A DNA stretch of 64,000 bases from Dyella lutea (GTDB taxonomy: Bacteria > Pseudomonadota > Gammaproteobacteria > Xanthomonadales > Rhodanobacteraceae). The notes beneath the pieces were generated by a model, which ran no database searches, was not told the origin of the DNA, and saw only the letters and a list, made by a program, of their open reading frames with translations. The stretch lies in NCBI RefSeq assembly GCF_024158035.1, contig NZ_JAMZEK010000001.1:62001-126000 (forward strand). Reading direction: 5' to 3'. Position numbers and translations under genes: made by a program. Each line of letters opens with the position of its first letter. Position 1 is the first letter of the stretch. Shown here piece after piece: positions 63,438 to 64,000 of this stretch.

Positions 63438-64000
63438 CCGCCTGGTGCTGGAGACCGAAACCAGCCGCCAGGCCTTTCTCGCCATCCCGATCATCCGACG
63501 CGCGCTGGCCGGCCAGGTCAGCCGCGAGGAGTACCTGCGCTTCCTGCAGCAGGCCTACCACCACGTGCACCACACGGTGCGGCTGATGATGGGCATGGGC
63601 TACTTCCTGCCCGAGCGGCTGCACTGGATGCAGCCGGCGATCGCCGAGTACATCGCCGAGGAGATCGGCCACGACCAGTGGATCCTCGACGACATCGACG
63701 CCATCGGCGGCGACGGCGAGGCGGCCCGCCGCAGCCCGCCCGGCGCGGCGGTGGAGCTGATGATCGCCTCCGCCCACGACACGCTGCGCCGCGGCAATCC
63801 GGTCGGCTTTCTCGGCATGGTGTTCGTGCTGGAAGGCATCAGCGCGGCGCTCGCCAGCCGGGCCGCCGACGCGATCCAGCAGGCGCTCGCGCTGCCCAAA
63901 CGGGGATTGCGCTACCTGAGCTCGCACGGCGCGCTCGACCAGGAGCACGTCGGCTTCTTCGAGCAGCTGGTGAACCGGCTCGAGGACGCCGCCGACCAGG
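63406..64000 (+). CDS. haem-oxygenase-like diiron oxidase (TenA/UndA-like), cut by window edge
   Basis: About 198 codons are visible. The protein is all-helical with metal-ligand-like residues: EEIGHDQWILDD (Glu85/86, His89), the helix with Glu143 in VLEGISAALA, and SHGALDQEHVGFFEQL (His174, Asp178, His181). This is the arrangement of the HDO superfamily, to which UndA and other iron oxidases belong. The substrate is unknown. ATG 63406 has GGAAG eight bases upstream; ATG 63424 is also possible. It overlaps the AMP-ligase gene by 14-32 bp, and the operon continues beyond the window. Confidence 0.8.
   Translation, partial: MQAKPDMNVHDRLVLETETSRQAFLAIPIIRRALAGQVSREEYLRFLQQAYHHVHHTVRLMMGMGYFLPERLHWMQPAIAEYIAEEIGHDQWILDDIDAIGGDGEAARRSPPGAAVELMIASAHDTLRRGNPVGFLGMVFVLEGISAALASRAADAIQQALALPKRGLRYLSSHGALDQEHVGFFEQLVNRLEDAADQ

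Overview
The window is 64 kb of dense, high-GC gammaproteobacterial chromosome. Gene content and order point to the Xanthomonadales, most likely Rhodanobacteraceae (Rhodanobacter/Dyella/Frateuria-like): a secB-gpsA pair, rpmB-rpmG, a Xanthomonas-type relic integron, GTAG-type REP elements, and a thermostable-hemolysin-family/AMP-ligase operon. The placement is inferred from protein resemblance, not from a search. No rRNA or tRNA genes, CRISPR arrays, prophage or replication origin were seen. Most of the window is core housekeeping sequence.

Layout. 1-8 kb: a truncated SNF2-type helicase, gpsA and secB on the minus strand; then rpmB-rpmG with a promoter and terminator; then a DUF4166 / DCC-thiol protein / saccharopine-dehydrogenase-like group and a DUF3016 protein. 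8-16 kb: a fatty-acid desaturase, a four-gene GldA-like ABC export operon, gnd and mutM. 16-24 kb: a protein of unknown function, tdk lacking most zinc ligands, a multiply broken APC permease pseudogene, rep helicase, a TPR-sulfotransferase, an AI-2E-family permease, a class-B-like acid phosphatase lipoprotein and a small structured transcript candidate. 24-36 kb: a lipoprotein, plsB, an exported amidohydrolase, ubiE, small membrane proteins, a GST, a TAT-exported phosphoesterase, a divergent EamA exporter/Lrp-type regulator pair with a palindromic operator, and proline iminopeptidase.

36.4-38.3 kb is the accessory island. It holds a 5' remnant of an integron integrase reading left, a cassette junction, two gene cassettes reading right (one with a complete attC, one with a truncated attC), a truncated IS3-family element inserted in the second attC, and the left end of a second related IS. 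Base composition drops visibly here.

38-52 kb: an EF-hand protein, GST, M1 aminopeptidase, alpha/beta hydrolase, ICMT-like methyltransferase, YgjP/SprT-like protease, rdgC, an aromatic/aspartate aminotransferase, ttcA, a YdcH-like protein, a GNAT acetyltransferase, pssA, and a three-gene membrane protein/sigma factor/putative anti-sigma operon. 52-56 kb: a MarR-controlled AaeAB-type efflux operon with a palindrome over its promoter.

56-64 kb looks like a linked regulatory and metabolic block. A histidine kinase and NtrC-class sigma-54 activator sit divergent to a porin plus a small PstS-like binding protein. Next comes an operon (thermostable-hemolysin family, AMP-ligase-like, haem-oxygenase-like diiron oxidase) preceded by a near-consensus -24/-12 sigma-54 promoter and a 12-bp direct repeat. 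The AMP-ligase-like protein lacks the usual catalytic lysine. The operon runs off the right edge.
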